Assembly: GCA_005239435.1 (NCBI GenBank)
Contig: SZNP01000005.1
Span: forward strand, 248,001-312,000
Length of the DNA stretch: 64,000 nt
DNA from: Halorussus salinisoli
GTDB taxonomy: Archaea; Halobacteriota; Halobacteria; Halobacteriales; Haladaptataceae
Reading direction: 5' to 3'
Shown: positions 16,047-25,581 of the stretch, piece by piece
Position numbering within the stretch: position 1 is the first letter of the stretch
Layout: every line of letters starts with the position of its first letter
Notes under the pieces: generated by a model
What the model saw: the letters and a program-made list of their open reading frames with translations, nothing else
Databases searched by the model: none
What the model was told of the DNA's origin: nothing
Made by a program: the position numbers and the translations under genes

Positions 16047-16634
16047 TCACTCCTCGCGCTTGATTTCGATTTCGTTGTCCGAGAACTCGTTGTTCGAGAG
16101 CGTCACGTTCTCGCCCGGGGCCGAGATGCCGACGAGGTTGTCCGATATGGTGCTGTTTTCGACCGTTACCTCGGTGGCGTTCTCCAGTCGGACGCCGTAG
16201 GCGTTCGAGTAGGTTTCGACGTTCTGGACCGTCGCCGACCCGCCCGTGACGAGGACGCCCACGTGCCAGTCGTCCACCGCCACGTTCCGAATCGTGACAC
16301 CCTCTGCGTCGGCGACGACGATACCCTTGGTGTGACTCTCGCCTCTGCCGTCTACGAGGTGGCCGTCGCCGTCGAACGTCACGTCGTCGGCGGTGATTTC
16401 GATGCAGGCCTCCGAGATGGGCGTCTTGCCGCCGTTGTCGATGTCGCTGGTCAGGACGTAGGTGCCGGGTTCGTCGATGGTCGTGCAGGAGTCGATCTGG
16501 GTCGCCGACTGGTCGGCATCGGTCTCCGTCGCCGCGCCGAACGGGACCGCAGTCGTCAGCACCGTGCCACCGCCGACCACGAGTCCGAACGCGACGACGA
16601 GAACGCCGAGCGTGCGTACGCCTCGAAGAGTCAT
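16047..16634 (-). CDS. Secreted parallel-beta-helix (NosD-like) protein
   Basis: A 195-residue protein with an N-terminal signal peptide (to about residue 35) and right-handed beta-helix repeats. These are seen as recurring V-x-N-x-(T/S) rungs such as VTIRNVAVDDWHVGVLV and VTVENSTISDNLVGI. Its N-terminal module (DADQSA...IDSCTTIDEPG-Y-LTSDI) is nearly identical to that of the protein at 19188-20255, so the two are paralogues flanking the helicase. The start ATG 16634 is set by the signal peptide. The longer upstream frame is not coding-like. Surface carbohydrate or periplasmic function is likely but unspecified. Confidence 0.8.
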   Translation of the reverse strand: MTLRGVRTLGVLVVAFGLVVGGGTVLTTAVPFGAATETDADQSATQIDSCTTIDEPGTYVLTSDIDNGGKTPISEACIEITADDVTFDGDGHLVDGRGESHTKGIVVADAEGVTIRNVAVDDWHVGVLVTGGSATVQNVETYSNAYGVRLENATEVTVENSTISDNLVGISAPGENVTLSNNEFSDNEIEIKREE

Positions 16635-16909
16635 GGTTTCGGCAACGACGGACGGGTAGTTATACCCTCTTGCCAGTTCGACCGTCAACAGTTGCAAACG
16701 AAAGAGTAAGTGCGGGCTAAACGGCCGGTAGCGCCGGGCGAGAGAGACACCGGACGAGCGCCACCGGTCGAGCGACGTCGGACGAGAGAGACGCCGGGGA
16801 AAGAACCCGGCGAAGCGTCGCTGGCGGGCGCTAACGACCCACGACTCGGGCGCGTCTCGACCGAGCAGGAACCGGCCGAGACGCATCAACGTCCGTCGTT
16901 CGTACCGCG

Positions 16910-17053
16910 TCAGCGTCCGTCGGTTCGGCACTCCTCGCAAACGGCCACCTCGGCCGAAATCGGCCCGTCGTCCGGAGCGACCGGCAAGACCGTTATCGGA
17001 ACGTACTCCCGGCAGTACGCACAGCGTTCGATGGCCGTAATTCCCGTATTCAT
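16910..17053 (-). CDS. 47-residue zinc-finger protein
   Basis: A short ORF beginning MNTGITAIERCAYCREYVPI and ending with CEECRTDGR. The two CxxC pairs (CAYC and CEEC) make a treble-clef or ribbon-like zinc site. It lies between the beta-helix gene and the helicase, with AT-rich DNA upstream. The cysteine pattern makes it credible despite its size. Function unknown. Confidence 0.6.
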   Translation of the reverse strand: MNTGITAIERCAYCREYVPITVLPVAPDDGPISAEVAVCEECRTDGR

Positions 17054-17186
17054 ATCTGCCCCGACAAACCCCCACTACTCAAAGCTTACTCTGATTGTCA
17101 ACCTACAGAGATAAAACTTGTGGCCATCTGTTGGAAAAACAAGGTCGGATTCAATGGAAATTGATCGGCTTTTGTAGCAAAACCCG

Positions 17187-17194
17187 TTTATATA
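17187..17194 (+). promoter_or_regulatory. TATA box of the helicase gene
   Basis: TTTATATA is centred 26 nt before ATG 17216, giving a leaderless transcript. Confidence 0.65.
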
Positions 17195-17215
17195 CCATGC
17201 CCCTAATGCGGTCCG

Positions 17216-19108
17216 ATGACCGACCCCGAGGACTGCGTCGGCGACACCGAGAGCGACGACCCGAAAACCGACGACCGGACGAGCGAGAGCGCCGGGAGCC
17301 TGGACGTAGAGGCGTTCCACGACGCCGTCGAGCAGTTCGAGCGGCCCGTCGTCACCGCCGAGGAGGTGGCGCGCGCGCTCGACCGCTCGCAGGCCGAGAC
17401 CGACGACGCGCTCTCGGGCCTCGCGGAGGGCGTGGGCGTCGAGCGACTCGACGTGTCGAACGACCCCGTGGTCTGGTACCCCACCGACTGGGGGAAACTG
17501 GCCGACCGCGAGCGCGTGGTCGTCTTTCCGAAGCGCCGCGAGTTGGTCGTAGACCAACCGAGCCAGTTCACCCGCGCGCAACTCTCGCAGTTCGCCCACC
17601 TCGTGGACACCACGCGCGACGGCGGCTACATGTACGAGATTCGCCAGGAGGACGTGTGGGCCGCTCCGTTCGACGACTTCGGGGACCTGCTCGGGACCGT
17701 CCGAGACGTGCTTCCCGACCGGTCGCCGCACCTCGAAGAGTGGATAGAGAGCCAGTGGAAGCGCGCCCGCCAGTTCGTCCTCCGAACGGACGAGGAGGAC
17801 GGCTACGTCGTCCTCGAAGCCGCGAGCGAGGACCTGATGGGCAACGTCGCGCGCCAGAAGTTGGACGACGGCCAGTTGCGCGCCCCGCTCTCTGACACCG
17901 AAAGCTGGGTCGCCGCGGAGTCGGTCGCCGAGGTGAAGCGAATCCTCTACGAGGCCGGATACCCCGTGCGCGACGAGCGCGACCTGGAAACCGGCGAGGA
18001 ACTGGACGTGAGCCTGAGCCTCCAACTCCGGGACTACCAGCAGGAGTGGGTCAACCAGTTCGTCCAGACCAAGTCGGGCGTCCTCGTCGGTCCGCCGGGG
18101 AGCGGGAAGACGGTGGCCGGAATGGGCGCGATAGAGGCCGTCGGCGGCGAGACCCTGATTCTGGTGCCGGGCAGGGAGCTCGCCAGCCAGTGGCACGACG
18201 AACTGCTCGCCCACACCACCCTCTCGCCCGACCAAATCGGCGAGTACCACGGCGGCACCAAGGATGTTCGCCCCGTCACCATCGCGACCTACCAGACCGC
18301 CGGGATGGACCGCCACCGACAACTGTTCGACCAGCGCGAGTGGGGGTTGATCGTCTACGACGAAGTTCATCACGTTCCGTCTCGGGTCTTCAGACGGTCC
18401 GCGGAACTTCAGAGCAAGCACAGACTGGGCCTCTCGGCCACGCCGGTCCGCGAGGACGACAAGGAAGAGGAGATCTTCACCCTCATCGGCCCGCCCATCG
18501 GCACCGACTGGGACGCGCTCTTCGAGGCCGGATACGTCCAGGAACCCGAGGTTCAGATTCGCTACGTCCCGTGGGACGACGAGACCTACCGCCACGAGTA
18601 CGGAACCGCCGACGGCCACGAGAAGCGCCAAATCGCGGCGAGCAACCCCGCGAAGGTCGAGGAAATCCGACACCTGCGCGCCAAACACCCCCACGCGAAG
18701 ACGCTGATATTCGTGGAGTACCTCGACCAGGGCGACGAGTTGGCCGAGGCGCTCAACGTCCCGTTCATCTCGGGCGAGATGCGCCACGCCCGGCGCCAGC
18801 ACCTGCTACAGGAGTTCAAGTCGGGCGAGCGCGACACCTTGGTCGTCTCTCGCGTCGGCGACGAGGGCATCGACCTGCCGGACGCCGAACTGGCTATCGT
18901 GGCCTCCGGACTCGGCGGGTCCCGGCGACAGGGCGCACAGCGCGCCGGCCGGACGATGCGCCCGACCGGAAACGCCCGACTGTACGTCCTCGCCACGCGC
19001 GGCACGACCGAGGAGGACTTCGCGCGACGACGAATGCAACACCTCTCGGCGAAGGGAGTTCGCGTGACCGAGCAGAGCGCCGAGGCGGTCGAGGACCGCA
19101 CGCCGTGA
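17216..19108 (+). CDS. XPB/Rad25-like superfamily 2 helicase
   Basis: A 630-residue DNA helicase/translocase. The N-terminal region (about 35-260) is helix-turn-helix-like. RecA domain 1 carries Walker A GPPGSGKT (about 292-299), the variant DEAH box DEVHH (about 381) and motif III LSATP (about 405). RecA domain 2 carries a RVGDEGIDLPDA segment and the motif VI-like QRAGRTMRP. Sequence and order fit archaeal XPB/Rad25 homologues, which act in nucleotide excision repair or related remodelling. A leaderless promoter precedes it. It lies between two beta-helix paralogues with no evident functional link. Confidence 0.9.
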   Translation: MTDPEDCVGDTESDDPKTDDRTSESAGSLDVEAFHDAVEQFERPVVTAEEVARALDRSQAETDDALSGLAEGVGVERLDVSNDPVVWYPTDWGKLADRERVVVFPKRRELVVDQPSQFTRAQLSQFAHLVDTTRDGGYMYEIRQEDVWAAPFDDFGDLLGTVRDVLPDRSPHLEEWIESQWKRARQFVLRTDEEDGYVVLEAASEDLMGNVARQKLDDGQLRAPLSDTESWVAAESVAEVKRILYEAGYPVRDERDLETGEELDVSLSLQLRDYQQEWVNQFVQTKSGVLVGPPGSGKTVAGMGAIEAVGGETLILVPGRELASQWHDELLAHTTLSPDQIGEYHGGTKDVRPVTIATYQTAGMDRHRQLFDQREWGLIVYDEVHHVPSRVFRRSAELQSKHRLGLSATPVREDDKEEEIFTLIGPPIGTDWDALFEAGYVQEPEVQIRYVPWDDETYRHEYGTADGHEKRQIAASNPAKVEEIRHLRAKHPHAKTLIFVEYLDQGDELAEALNVPFISGEMRHARRQHLLQEFKSGERDTLVVSRVGDEGIDLPDAELAIVASGLGGSRRQGAQRAGRTMRPTGNARLYVLATRGTTEEDFARRRMQHLSAKGVRVTEQSAEAVEDRTP

Positions 19109-19187
19109 GCGAGTTCCGCCGTCGATAATCCGGGTTACGCGTGGAGAACGGCCGAATAACGAGGGGTTCCGGGATGGAACTGGGTGT

Positions 19188-20255
19188 ATGCACCGCGCGC
19201 TCGTCGTCTTCGGTCTCCTGATTCTGGTCGTACCGCCCGTGCCAGCGGCGACTGCCTCGGCCGGGACCGACGCCGACCAGTCGGCGAGGAGTATCGACTC
19301 CTGCACGACCATCGACGAACCGGGCCGGTACGCGCTCTCGACCGACCTCCGGAACGTCTCGGCCGGGCAGTGCATTCGAGTTCGGGTGAGCGACGTAGAA
19401 CTCGCTGGAAGGGGCCACCTCGTGGACGGACGAGGAGCTTTCGGCACCGCGGGGGTCACGGTCGGGACGTGGGCGCGCGCGGTCTCGAACGTCACCGTTC
19501 GGAACCTCACCGTCACCGACTGGGACGACGCCGTGCGACTGACCGAGGCCGACCGCGGCACGCTGTCGAACGTGACCGCCGCAGAGAGTAGAGTCGGCGT
19601 CAGACTGCTGAGCGCGAGCGAGAATCGACTCGCCGACGTGCGTGCGACCGACAACGCGGTTCACGGCGTCTCGCTACTGGACGACAGCGACGGGAACGTC
19701 GCGGCGAACGTCACGGTCGCCGGAAACGCGCTGTTCGGCGTCCACCTCGCGGCCGACTCGTCGGGGAACGCGGTCCGGAACGTGACGGCGCGGGACAACG
19801 AGTACGGCGTCGTCGCGGTCGGCGCGTCGGGCAATCGCGTCGTCGGCGGGTCGGCGACCGGGAACCGAATCGCGGGCGTCTGGCTCTCGGCCGCCGACGG
19901 AAACGTGGTCGCCGACCTCCGACTCACGAATCGGTTCTACGGCGCGTTTCTCGCCGACGGAGCGACGAACAACACGCTCCGGGGCAACGACGCGGCGGAC
20001 AACGCGGTCGGGTTCCGCCTCCGGAACAGCGACGGGAACCGCCTCCGGCGCAACGTCGCGTCGGGCAACCGGGACGGGGTCCTGCTCATCGAGAGCGACG
20101 GGAATCTGGTCGCGGAGAGTCGCGTGGTCGAGAACTTGCGCGGGGTCTCGCTGCTGGCGTCCGACGACAACCGCATCCGGGGCAACGAGATGCGTGAGAA
20201 CCGACGGGACTTCGTGACCGCCCGCGGGAGCCAGAACAACAGCGTGCCGGGATAG
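19188..20255 (+). CDS. Secreted parallel-beta-helix (NosD-like) protein
   Basis: A 355-residue protein with a Sec-type signal (MHRALVVFGLLILVVPPVPA). About ten right-handed beta-helix rungs follow, each marked by N-x-(V/L)-x-(D/N) turns such as DGNVAANVTV, SGNAVRNVTA, SGNRVVGGSA and DGNRLRRNVA. Its N-terminal module matches that of the shorter paralogue at 16047-16634. No C-terminal anchor is visible, so it is probably secreted or membrane-loosely attached. NosD/CASH-type proteins bind or process polysaccharide, or assist copper enzyme maturation, and which applies here is unknown. Confidence 0.8.
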   Translation: MHRALVVFGLLILVVPPVPAATASAGTDADQSARSIDSCTTIDEPGRYALSTDLRNVSAGQCIRVRVSDVELAGRGHLVDGRGAFGTAGVTVGTWARAVSNVTVRNLTVTDWDDAVRLTEADRGTLSNVTAAESRVGVRLLSASENRLADVRATDNAVHGVSLLDDSDGNVAANVTVAGNALFGVHLAADSSGNAVRNVTARDNEYGVVAVGASGNRVVGGSATGNRIAGVWLSAADGNVVADLRLTNRFYGAFLADGATNNTLRGNDAADNAVGFRLRNSDGNRLRRNVASGNRDGVLLIESDGNLVAESRVVENLRGVSLLASDDNRIRGNEMRENRRDFVTARGSQNNSVPG

Positions 20256-20390
20256 GCCGCGGCTACCCGTCGGTACGTCGTCGGTGAGCGACAGTTACGA
20301 CTCGTTTACACGGGCGTAGCATTCTGTAGAAGACGCCGCAGAGAGTCCATAACAAAGGGAAATACCGGAATACGGACCGATAGCAACGAG

Positions 20391-23300
20391 ATGAACACCG
20401 ATAGAACCACGATTCTGAGTCTCGCGCTGACGGTGCTGTTAGTCACGTCGGCGCTCCCGCCCGGCATCGCGGGACTGGTTGGAACGGCGAGCGCAGACCA
20501 CGACGGTTCGCCGGTGTACACCGTCAAGCAACCCGGTACGTCGGTCTGTTACGAGGTGAAGCCGTACTCCTACGACCACCCGAAGATGGTACCGGAGGTC
20601 GAGGTCCGGGGCGAACTGGAGTACTACCCGGGGCCGCCGGAAGCGGACGTGTACGGGGACTACAGGGATCCCGACTGGAACGGGTTCGAGTCCATCGAGT
20701 CCCAGATGGACTACCGATACCGGGACGACGGGCAAGGACAGACTAGCTACTACGCGCCGTATCTCAACGACCAGTACCGAAACGAGGACTGGGAGTACGC
20801 GACCTACGGCAAGTACAACTGGTCGGCGAACGGCGAGAGCCACCTGTTCTTCTACGAGAACCCGAACGGCGAGGTGAGCCTCGTCATCCGTCACGACCGG
20901 CTGTACGAGGAGACCGGCACCTCGTCGCACAGCCCGTACAACGGGGTACACGGTCCCCACGAAGGATTCCTCGAACCGTCCCCCGGCGGCGGCACGGCCG
21001 ACTGGACCTTCGACGACCTGCCGTCGGGCGAGTGGGCGTACATCGACGACATGTACCCCCGCGAGGAGATCGACGACAGGTACGTGGACGGGAGCGGTAC
21101 CCGATACGGTCACCGCGAACTCGCGGAGAACAGCACCGAATTCGAACCCCTCCGCGCGTTCGACGGCGGTTACTTCGACATCCACTGGGAGTGGGGCCAC
21201 AACGGAACCGACGGCGGCGCGTACCGCGGCTTCCACAACCTCGAAGAGGGCGAGAACGTCACTATCGACGCCGAGTTCACCGGCGACATCCAGCGTTGGG
21301 CCGTGCGCCACAACGCGGGCCACGACGACGTGGACGGCGAGATGAAAGACCTCCAGATGGACCAGCCAGTCATCATCGAGCGCGGTGCCGAGTGCCTCGA
21401 CGCGAACGTCGACGCCGACGCGGACACCATCGAAGCAGGCCAGAGCGTGACGTTCACCGCCGACGATAGCGCGGACGAGTTCCGGTGGGACTTCGACGGC
21501 GACGGCGAGACGGACAACACCACGCAGAGTCCGCGGTTCACGCGCACCTACGAGAGCGCCGGAAGCGAGCAGGTGACCGTGACGATGTCCGCCGACGGCC
21601 AGAACGTGACGGCGTCAACGACGGTCGAGGTGAAGGCCAGTGAACCGCCGACCGCCGACTTCACCGTCGACGACGACGTGGGCGACAGCGAGTACCACGT
21701 CGTCGGCGAGACCATCACCCTCAACGGGTCGGCCAGTTCCGACAACGTGGCGCTCGCCGACAGTTACGAGTGGACCATCAACGGAACGTCGAAGAGCGGC
21801 GAGCGAGTCCCGCACGCTTTCGACTCGCCGGGCGATTACGACGTGACCCTGACCGTGGCCGACCGAACTGGAAAGACCGCCAACGTGACCAAGACGGTGA
21901 CTATCGTGGCCGAGGACGACCCGAACGCGAGTGCCGAGGCGAACCCCACGGAAGTCGAGGCCGGAGCGCCGATAATCCTCGACGGGAGCGAGAGCAGCGA
22001 CGAACACGGGAGCGTCGAATCCTACGAGTGGAGCGCCCCCGGCGGTAACGTGGACGACGCCGACCCGAGCGACCCCGAAGCCAACGTCACGTTCGGTTCG
22101 CCGGGCGACTATCGGATCAACCTGACCGTCACGGACAACAACGGCAACACCGACACCGACGGCGTGGCCGTCACCGTCACGAACGGGAGCGACCCCAACA
22201 TCACGAGTTACTCCATTCCGAACGAAACGTCCGTGAGCGAGACCGTCGAAGTGTCCGCAGAGGCCACCGACAACAGCGACAGGTCGCTCACCTACACGTG
22301 GACGTTCCGGCAGGCGGGGAGCGCAGACCAGCGAAACGGTGCGAGCGCGAGCTACACGTTCGACAGCACCGAACCCGCCACCGTCCAACTCGTGGTCAGG
22401 GACGCCTCCGGCCGAGCGGCGGCGACCGGCCGGGTTCCGATAGAAGTCACCGACAGGCCGAACGCGGAACTCTCGGTGCCGGGCGAGACCCGCACTGGAG
22501 AGACGGTGACGCTCGACGCGAGCAACTCGACCGACGAACTCGGCGAAATCGTCGAGTATCGGTGGGACTTCGACGGGAACGGTTCGGTCGACGAGACCAC
22601 CACCAGCAACGCGACGGTGACCCACGAGTACGGGAGTTCCGGGAGTTACGACCCGGTCGTGACGGTCGTGGACGACGACGGGAACACCGACGACGCGTCG
22701 GCCAGTATCGAAGTCGAGTCCGAGGAGAAGGCCGCGACCGGTGGCGGCGGTGGCGGCGGTGGCGGCGGTGGTGGCGGTTCGACCAGCCTCGGCCCGCCGC
22801 CGGTCGTCACCCAGACCGAACGGACCGGCGCGAACAGCGTGGCCATCGACGTGCGCAACGCCCGGAGCGACGAGACCATCAAGGCCGACCTCGACGCCGG
22901 TGGCGTGGCCAACCGGACCGGAGTCGACTTCCGGACCGTGGCGGTGGACGTCTCGCGCGACGACACCCACGTCGTGTTCGAGGGGTCGGCGAGCGCCGAC
23001 GCGCCCGACGACGCCACACCCCTCGACTCGACCGACGAGACGCTGGCGTATCTCGAACTCGACTCGCAGTATCTCGACACCCAGATCGAGAACGCGACGG
23101 TCGAGTTCACGGTCCAGCGGTCCGCGCTCGGCCCGCTCGCGTCCGGGAACGACGTGGCGGTCTACCGGTACGACGCCGGGTGGGAACGACTCGACGCGAC
23201 CGTCGTGGAACCGACCGACGACGCCTTCCGACTGAAGGCAACGACCGGCCGACTCGGGACGCTCGCGGTCGGGGCGAATCGACCGCTCTCGGTCGCCGAC

Positions 23301-23945
23301 GCCGGGCTAGCCAGCGACACCGTGGCGACCGGCGACGACGTGACCGTGAACGCGACTGTCGAGAACACCGGAACTGCGGACCGGAGCGCGACGGTGAACC
23401 TCACGCTCGACGGAAGTACTATCGCCTCCGAGACGGTCGAGGTGGCCGCGGGCGAGTCGGCCAACGTGACGCTCTCGGGGACCGCCCCGTCGCCCGGTAG
23501 CTACGACGTCGCGGTCGGCGACACCTCGGCCGGGAGTCTCACCGTCAAGGAGACGATTCCTGCCGACACGTCGGTCGTGGACGTGTCGCTGAACGGTTCG
23601 ACCATCGCGGCGGGCGAGCAGGTCGAAATCACGGCCACGGTCGAGAACACCGGCGGCGAAGCGGGCGAGCAGGCGGTGACGCTGACCATGTTCGGCGAGG
23701 AGTTGGCGACCCGGAACGTGACGGTGCCCGCGGGCGAGACGGCCGAAGTCACCTTCGTCCGGCAGGTGAACGCGGCCGGGAACTACACGGTCGACGTCGA
23801 GGGGAAGACGGCGACTCTCGGCGTGACGGCGGCCGAGGACGACGGCGTCCTCGGCAACGAGGCCCCTAACGTCCCCGGGTTCGGCGTCGGTGCGGCGGTC
23901 GTCGCCCTGCTGGCCGCAGTGGTGATCGCCCGGTTGCGGAACTGA
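20391..23945 (+). CDS. Large PKD/CARDB surface protein with PGF-CTERM anchor
   Basis: An 1184-residue exported protein. A signal peptide runs to about residue 35 and a unique Tyr/Asp-rich N-terminal domain (40-330) follows. About five PKD domains (about 340-775) are recognised by repeated YEWT/WDFDG and F-S-G-Y-V-LTV motifs. A poly-glycine linker lies near 785-797. A PGF-pre-PGF-type domain and two CARDB domains (about 965-1050 and 1060-1145) come next. The C-terminus PGFGVGAAVVALLAAVVIAR-LRN is a PGF-CTERM signal, expected to be processed by archaeosortase A and lipid-anchored. Likely an adhesin or surface glycoprotein (many N-x-T/S sequons). Confidence 0.9.
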   Translation: MNTDRTTILSLALTVLLVTSALPPGIAGLVGTASADHDGSPVYTVKQPGTSVCYEVKPYSYDHPKMVPEVEVRGELEYYPGPPEADVYGDYRDPDWNGFESIESQMDYRYRDDGQGQTSYYAPYLNDQYRNEDWEYATYGKYNWSANGESHLFFYENPNGEVSLVIRHDRLYEETGTSSHSPYNGVHGPHEGFLEPSPGGGTADWTFDDLPSGEWAYIDDMYPREEIDDRYVDGSGTRYGHRELAENSTEFEPLRAFDGGYFDIHWEWGHNGTDGGAYRGFHNLEEGENVTIDAEFTGDIQRWAVRHNAGHDDVDGEMKDLQMDQPVIIERGAECLDANVDADADTIEAGQSVTFTADDSADEFRWDFDGDGETDNTTQSPRFTRTYESAGSEQVTVTMSADGQNVTASTTVEVKASEPPTADFTVDDDVGDSEYHVVGETITLNGSASSDNVALADSYEWTINGTSKSGERVPHAFDSPGDYDVTLTVADRTGKTANVTKTVTIVAEDDPNASAEANPTEVEAGAPIILDGSESSDEHGSVESYEWSAPGGNVDDADPSDPEANVTFGSPGDYRINLTVTDNNGNTDTDGVAVTVTNGSDPNITSYSIPNETSVSETVEVSAEATDNSDRSLTYTWTFRQAGSADQRNGASASYTFDSTEPATVQLVVRDASGRAAATGRVPIEVTDRPNAELSVPGETRTGETVTLDASNSTDELGEIVEYRWDFDGNGSVDETTTSNATVTHEYGSSGSYDPVVTVVDDDGNTDDASASIEVESEEKAATGGGGGGGGGGGGGSTSLGPPPVVTQTERTGANSVAIDVRNARSDETIKADLDAGGVANRTGVDFRTVAVDVSRDDTHVVFEGSASADAPDDATPLDSTDETLAYLELDSQYLDTQIENATVEFTVQRSALGPLASGNDVAVYRYDAGWERLDATVVEPTDDAFRLKATTGRLGTLAVGANRPLSVADAGLASDTVATGDDVTVNATVENTGTADRSATVNLTLDGSTIASETVEVAAGESANVTLSGTAPSPGSYDVAVGDTSAGSLTVKETIPADTSVVDVSLNGSTIAAGEQVEITATVENTGGEAGEQAVTLTMFGEELATRNVTVPAGETAEVTFVRQVNAAGNYTVDVEGKTATLGVTAAEDDGVLGNEAPNVPGFGVGAAVVALLAAVVIARLRN

Positions 23946-24009
23946 GCGACCGGCCGGCGTCCCCTCCGGCACACAGTGTTTTCCGTCTCACTGTCGTACC
24001 CGACGTGGA

Positions 24010-25062
24010 ATGAGTAGGGACGACGAGACCGAATCGTTCGGCAGTGGTGAGTCGTCAGACGGTGGTGGGTCGTTCGGTGGTAGCGAGTCGTCCGGCGGCA
24101 GTTCGAGGCTGGTCGAGAAGAAAGAGAGGCTACGGGAGTGGTTGCTCCTCGACGGGAATCGGCTGGTAGTCGCTGGCGGCGTGCTGGTGGTGGTTCTCGC
24201 CGTACTGGTCGCGGTCGAGCGACTCGGATGGGTTCCGATGGAACGCACTCAGCCGATGTACTACGTGTTCAGCGCGCTAATCAGCGGGAATCTCACGCTG
24301 ATTACGGTCGTGGTGTCCATCAACCAGTTGCTCCTCGGGCGAGCGTTCCACTCGCCGGGGGAGCTCGAATCCGAGATTCGGAACGTCATCGAGTACCGAC
24401 AGGAGGTAGAGGACCACGCGGGCGAAGTCGCGCCGGTGAAACCCCAGGGCTTCCTCGAACTCCTCTTCGAGAACACCCGCAAAGAGACCGAACGAATCGA
24501 CGGGATGACGTTCGGCGCGGTGGGCGAAGAGACGCGCTCGGCGGTGGACGACGTGGTGAAGTCGCTGACCGACCACGCCGACCGCGTCGTGGACCTCCTC
24601 GACGATTCGAGCGCCGGCACGTTCGACGTGCTGTCGGTCACGCTGACGACCAACTACGCCAACGAAATCAATCGGATTCGCCGGATTCGCTGGCGACACG
24701 GCGACGACCTGCCGGAGTCGGTGATGGAGGCGCTCGACGACCTCATCGAACACCTCCAGAAGGTGGACGTGGCGCGCCAGTACTTCAAGTCGCTCTACCT
24801 GCAGGAGGAACTGTCGGCCCTGTCGCGGATTCTGCTCTACGCCGGACTCCCCGCGGAGTTGATTTCGGTCGTCGTCCTCCTCGGGTTCACCGCCGACCAG
24901 GGGTCCGCGCTGACCGACTCGCTCCCCCTGCTACTGCCCGTGACGGTCACGGTGGCGTTCCTCCCGCTCGCGATACTGCTGTCGTTCATCGTCCGCACCG
25001 CGACCGTGACCGAGCGCACGGTGGCGACGATTCCGTTCACGACGCCGTCCCAAGAGCAGTGA
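24010..25062 (+). CDS. Four-helix membrane protein with central helical domain (paralogue of 10284-11276)
   Basis: A 350-residue protein with a Ser/Gly-rich acidic N-terminus and two membrane helices (around GGVLVVVLAVLVAVERL and SGNLTLITVVVSI). A roughly 150-residue hydrophilic helical domain follows, then two C-terminal membrane helices. It shares the order and motifs of the protein at 10284: INQLLL after helix 2, and DVARQYFKS followed by LSRILLYAGLP before helix 3. Unknown family. The shared juxtamembrane motif suggests a common ligand or oligomer interface. Confidence 0.75.
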   Translation: MSRDDETESFGSGESSDGGGSFGGSESSGGSSRLVEKKERLREWLLLDGNRLVVAGGVLVVVLAVLVAVERLGWVPMERTQPMYYVFSALISGNLTLITVVVSINQLLLGRAFHSPGELESEIRNVIEYRQEVEDHAGEVAPVKPQGFLELLFENTRKETERIDGMTFGAVGEETRSAVDDVVKSLTDHADRVVDLLDDSSAGTFDVLSVTLTTNYANEINRIRRIRWRHGDDLPESVMEALDDLIEHLQKVDVARQYFKSLYLQEELSALSRILLYAGLPAELISVVVLLGFTADQGSALTDSLPLLLPVTVTVAFLPLAILLSFIVRTATVTERTVATIPFTTPSQEQ

Positions 25063-25199
25063 GGAGCGCCTTAGGGGTTCGAGAGTGGAGCGACCGGAAG
25101 CGGTCGGGACTGGACTTCGAGACATGGCATGCACTCGCTCTTCAAACCGTCTCTTGCACTCGTCTCCACTCGTGGGGTGCGGTCGGCGCGTGCTGGCTC

Positions 25200-25345
25200 G
25201 GTCTCGCGGTTTGAGACCGGGCCAAGGCGCGCGAGGGATGAGCATCGCAGGCCCGTGGCCGAGAAGCGGAATCGGGTGGGGAGGGTGTGGCTCTGGCGGT
25301 GCTGTGCGGGGCGGTACTCCTTGGTTCAAGGGGTAGCTAGCTTCT
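25200..25345 (+). repeat. Dispersed intergenic element, copy 2
   Basis: It contains GCGCGCGAGGGATGAGCATC, GGTGGGGAGGGTGTGG, GCGGTGCTGTGCGGGG and the end GGTTCAAGGGGTAGCTAGC-TTCTT. The match to copy 3 at the right end extends over about 24 nt in inverted orientation. The DNA just left of it (25063-25200) has no gene and may belong to the element. Confidence 0.65.
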
Positions 25346-25581
25346 TGTAACCTTTTCTAGTGTACAGTGCTATGTAGTGCAGTTTCAGTGACCTAAAAAC
25401 CAGGAATGAGTTATTTTGACACCACTGTAAATATCTGTAACACTTAAATTCAGGTATCAAAATAATATAAATGTATTTCCAGTAATCGGTTTTTGGTTGA
25501 GTAGATGGATATAGAAATGTTAGAGCCATCTATAAGCACTATTAGACTCATCTTTAGCGGCCAAGGAGACGAATTCTAATC
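25346..25581. other. AT-rich island between inverted repeat elements
   Basis: About 235 bp of strikingly AT-rich DNA sit between the facing ends of copies 2 and 3, in a GC-rich chromosome. The only ORF (67 codons, minus strand) has base-composition-driven residues (Tyr/Ile/Leu/Lys) unlike haloarchaeal proteins and is not credited. The DNA is unlike the surrounding genes and may be foreign or regulatory. Confidence 0.5.

Noticed and set aside
16710..17114. 134-codon plus-strand ORF between the beta-helix gene and the helicase
   Set aside because: Low-complexity Arg/Pro/Gly composition. The opposite strand holds a 47-residue protein with paired CxxC motifs.
25326..25529. 67-codon minus-strand ORF in the AT-rich island
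   Set aside because: Tyr/Ile/Lys/Leu-rich product unlike haloarchaeal proteins, no ribosome site, and lies between repeat ends.
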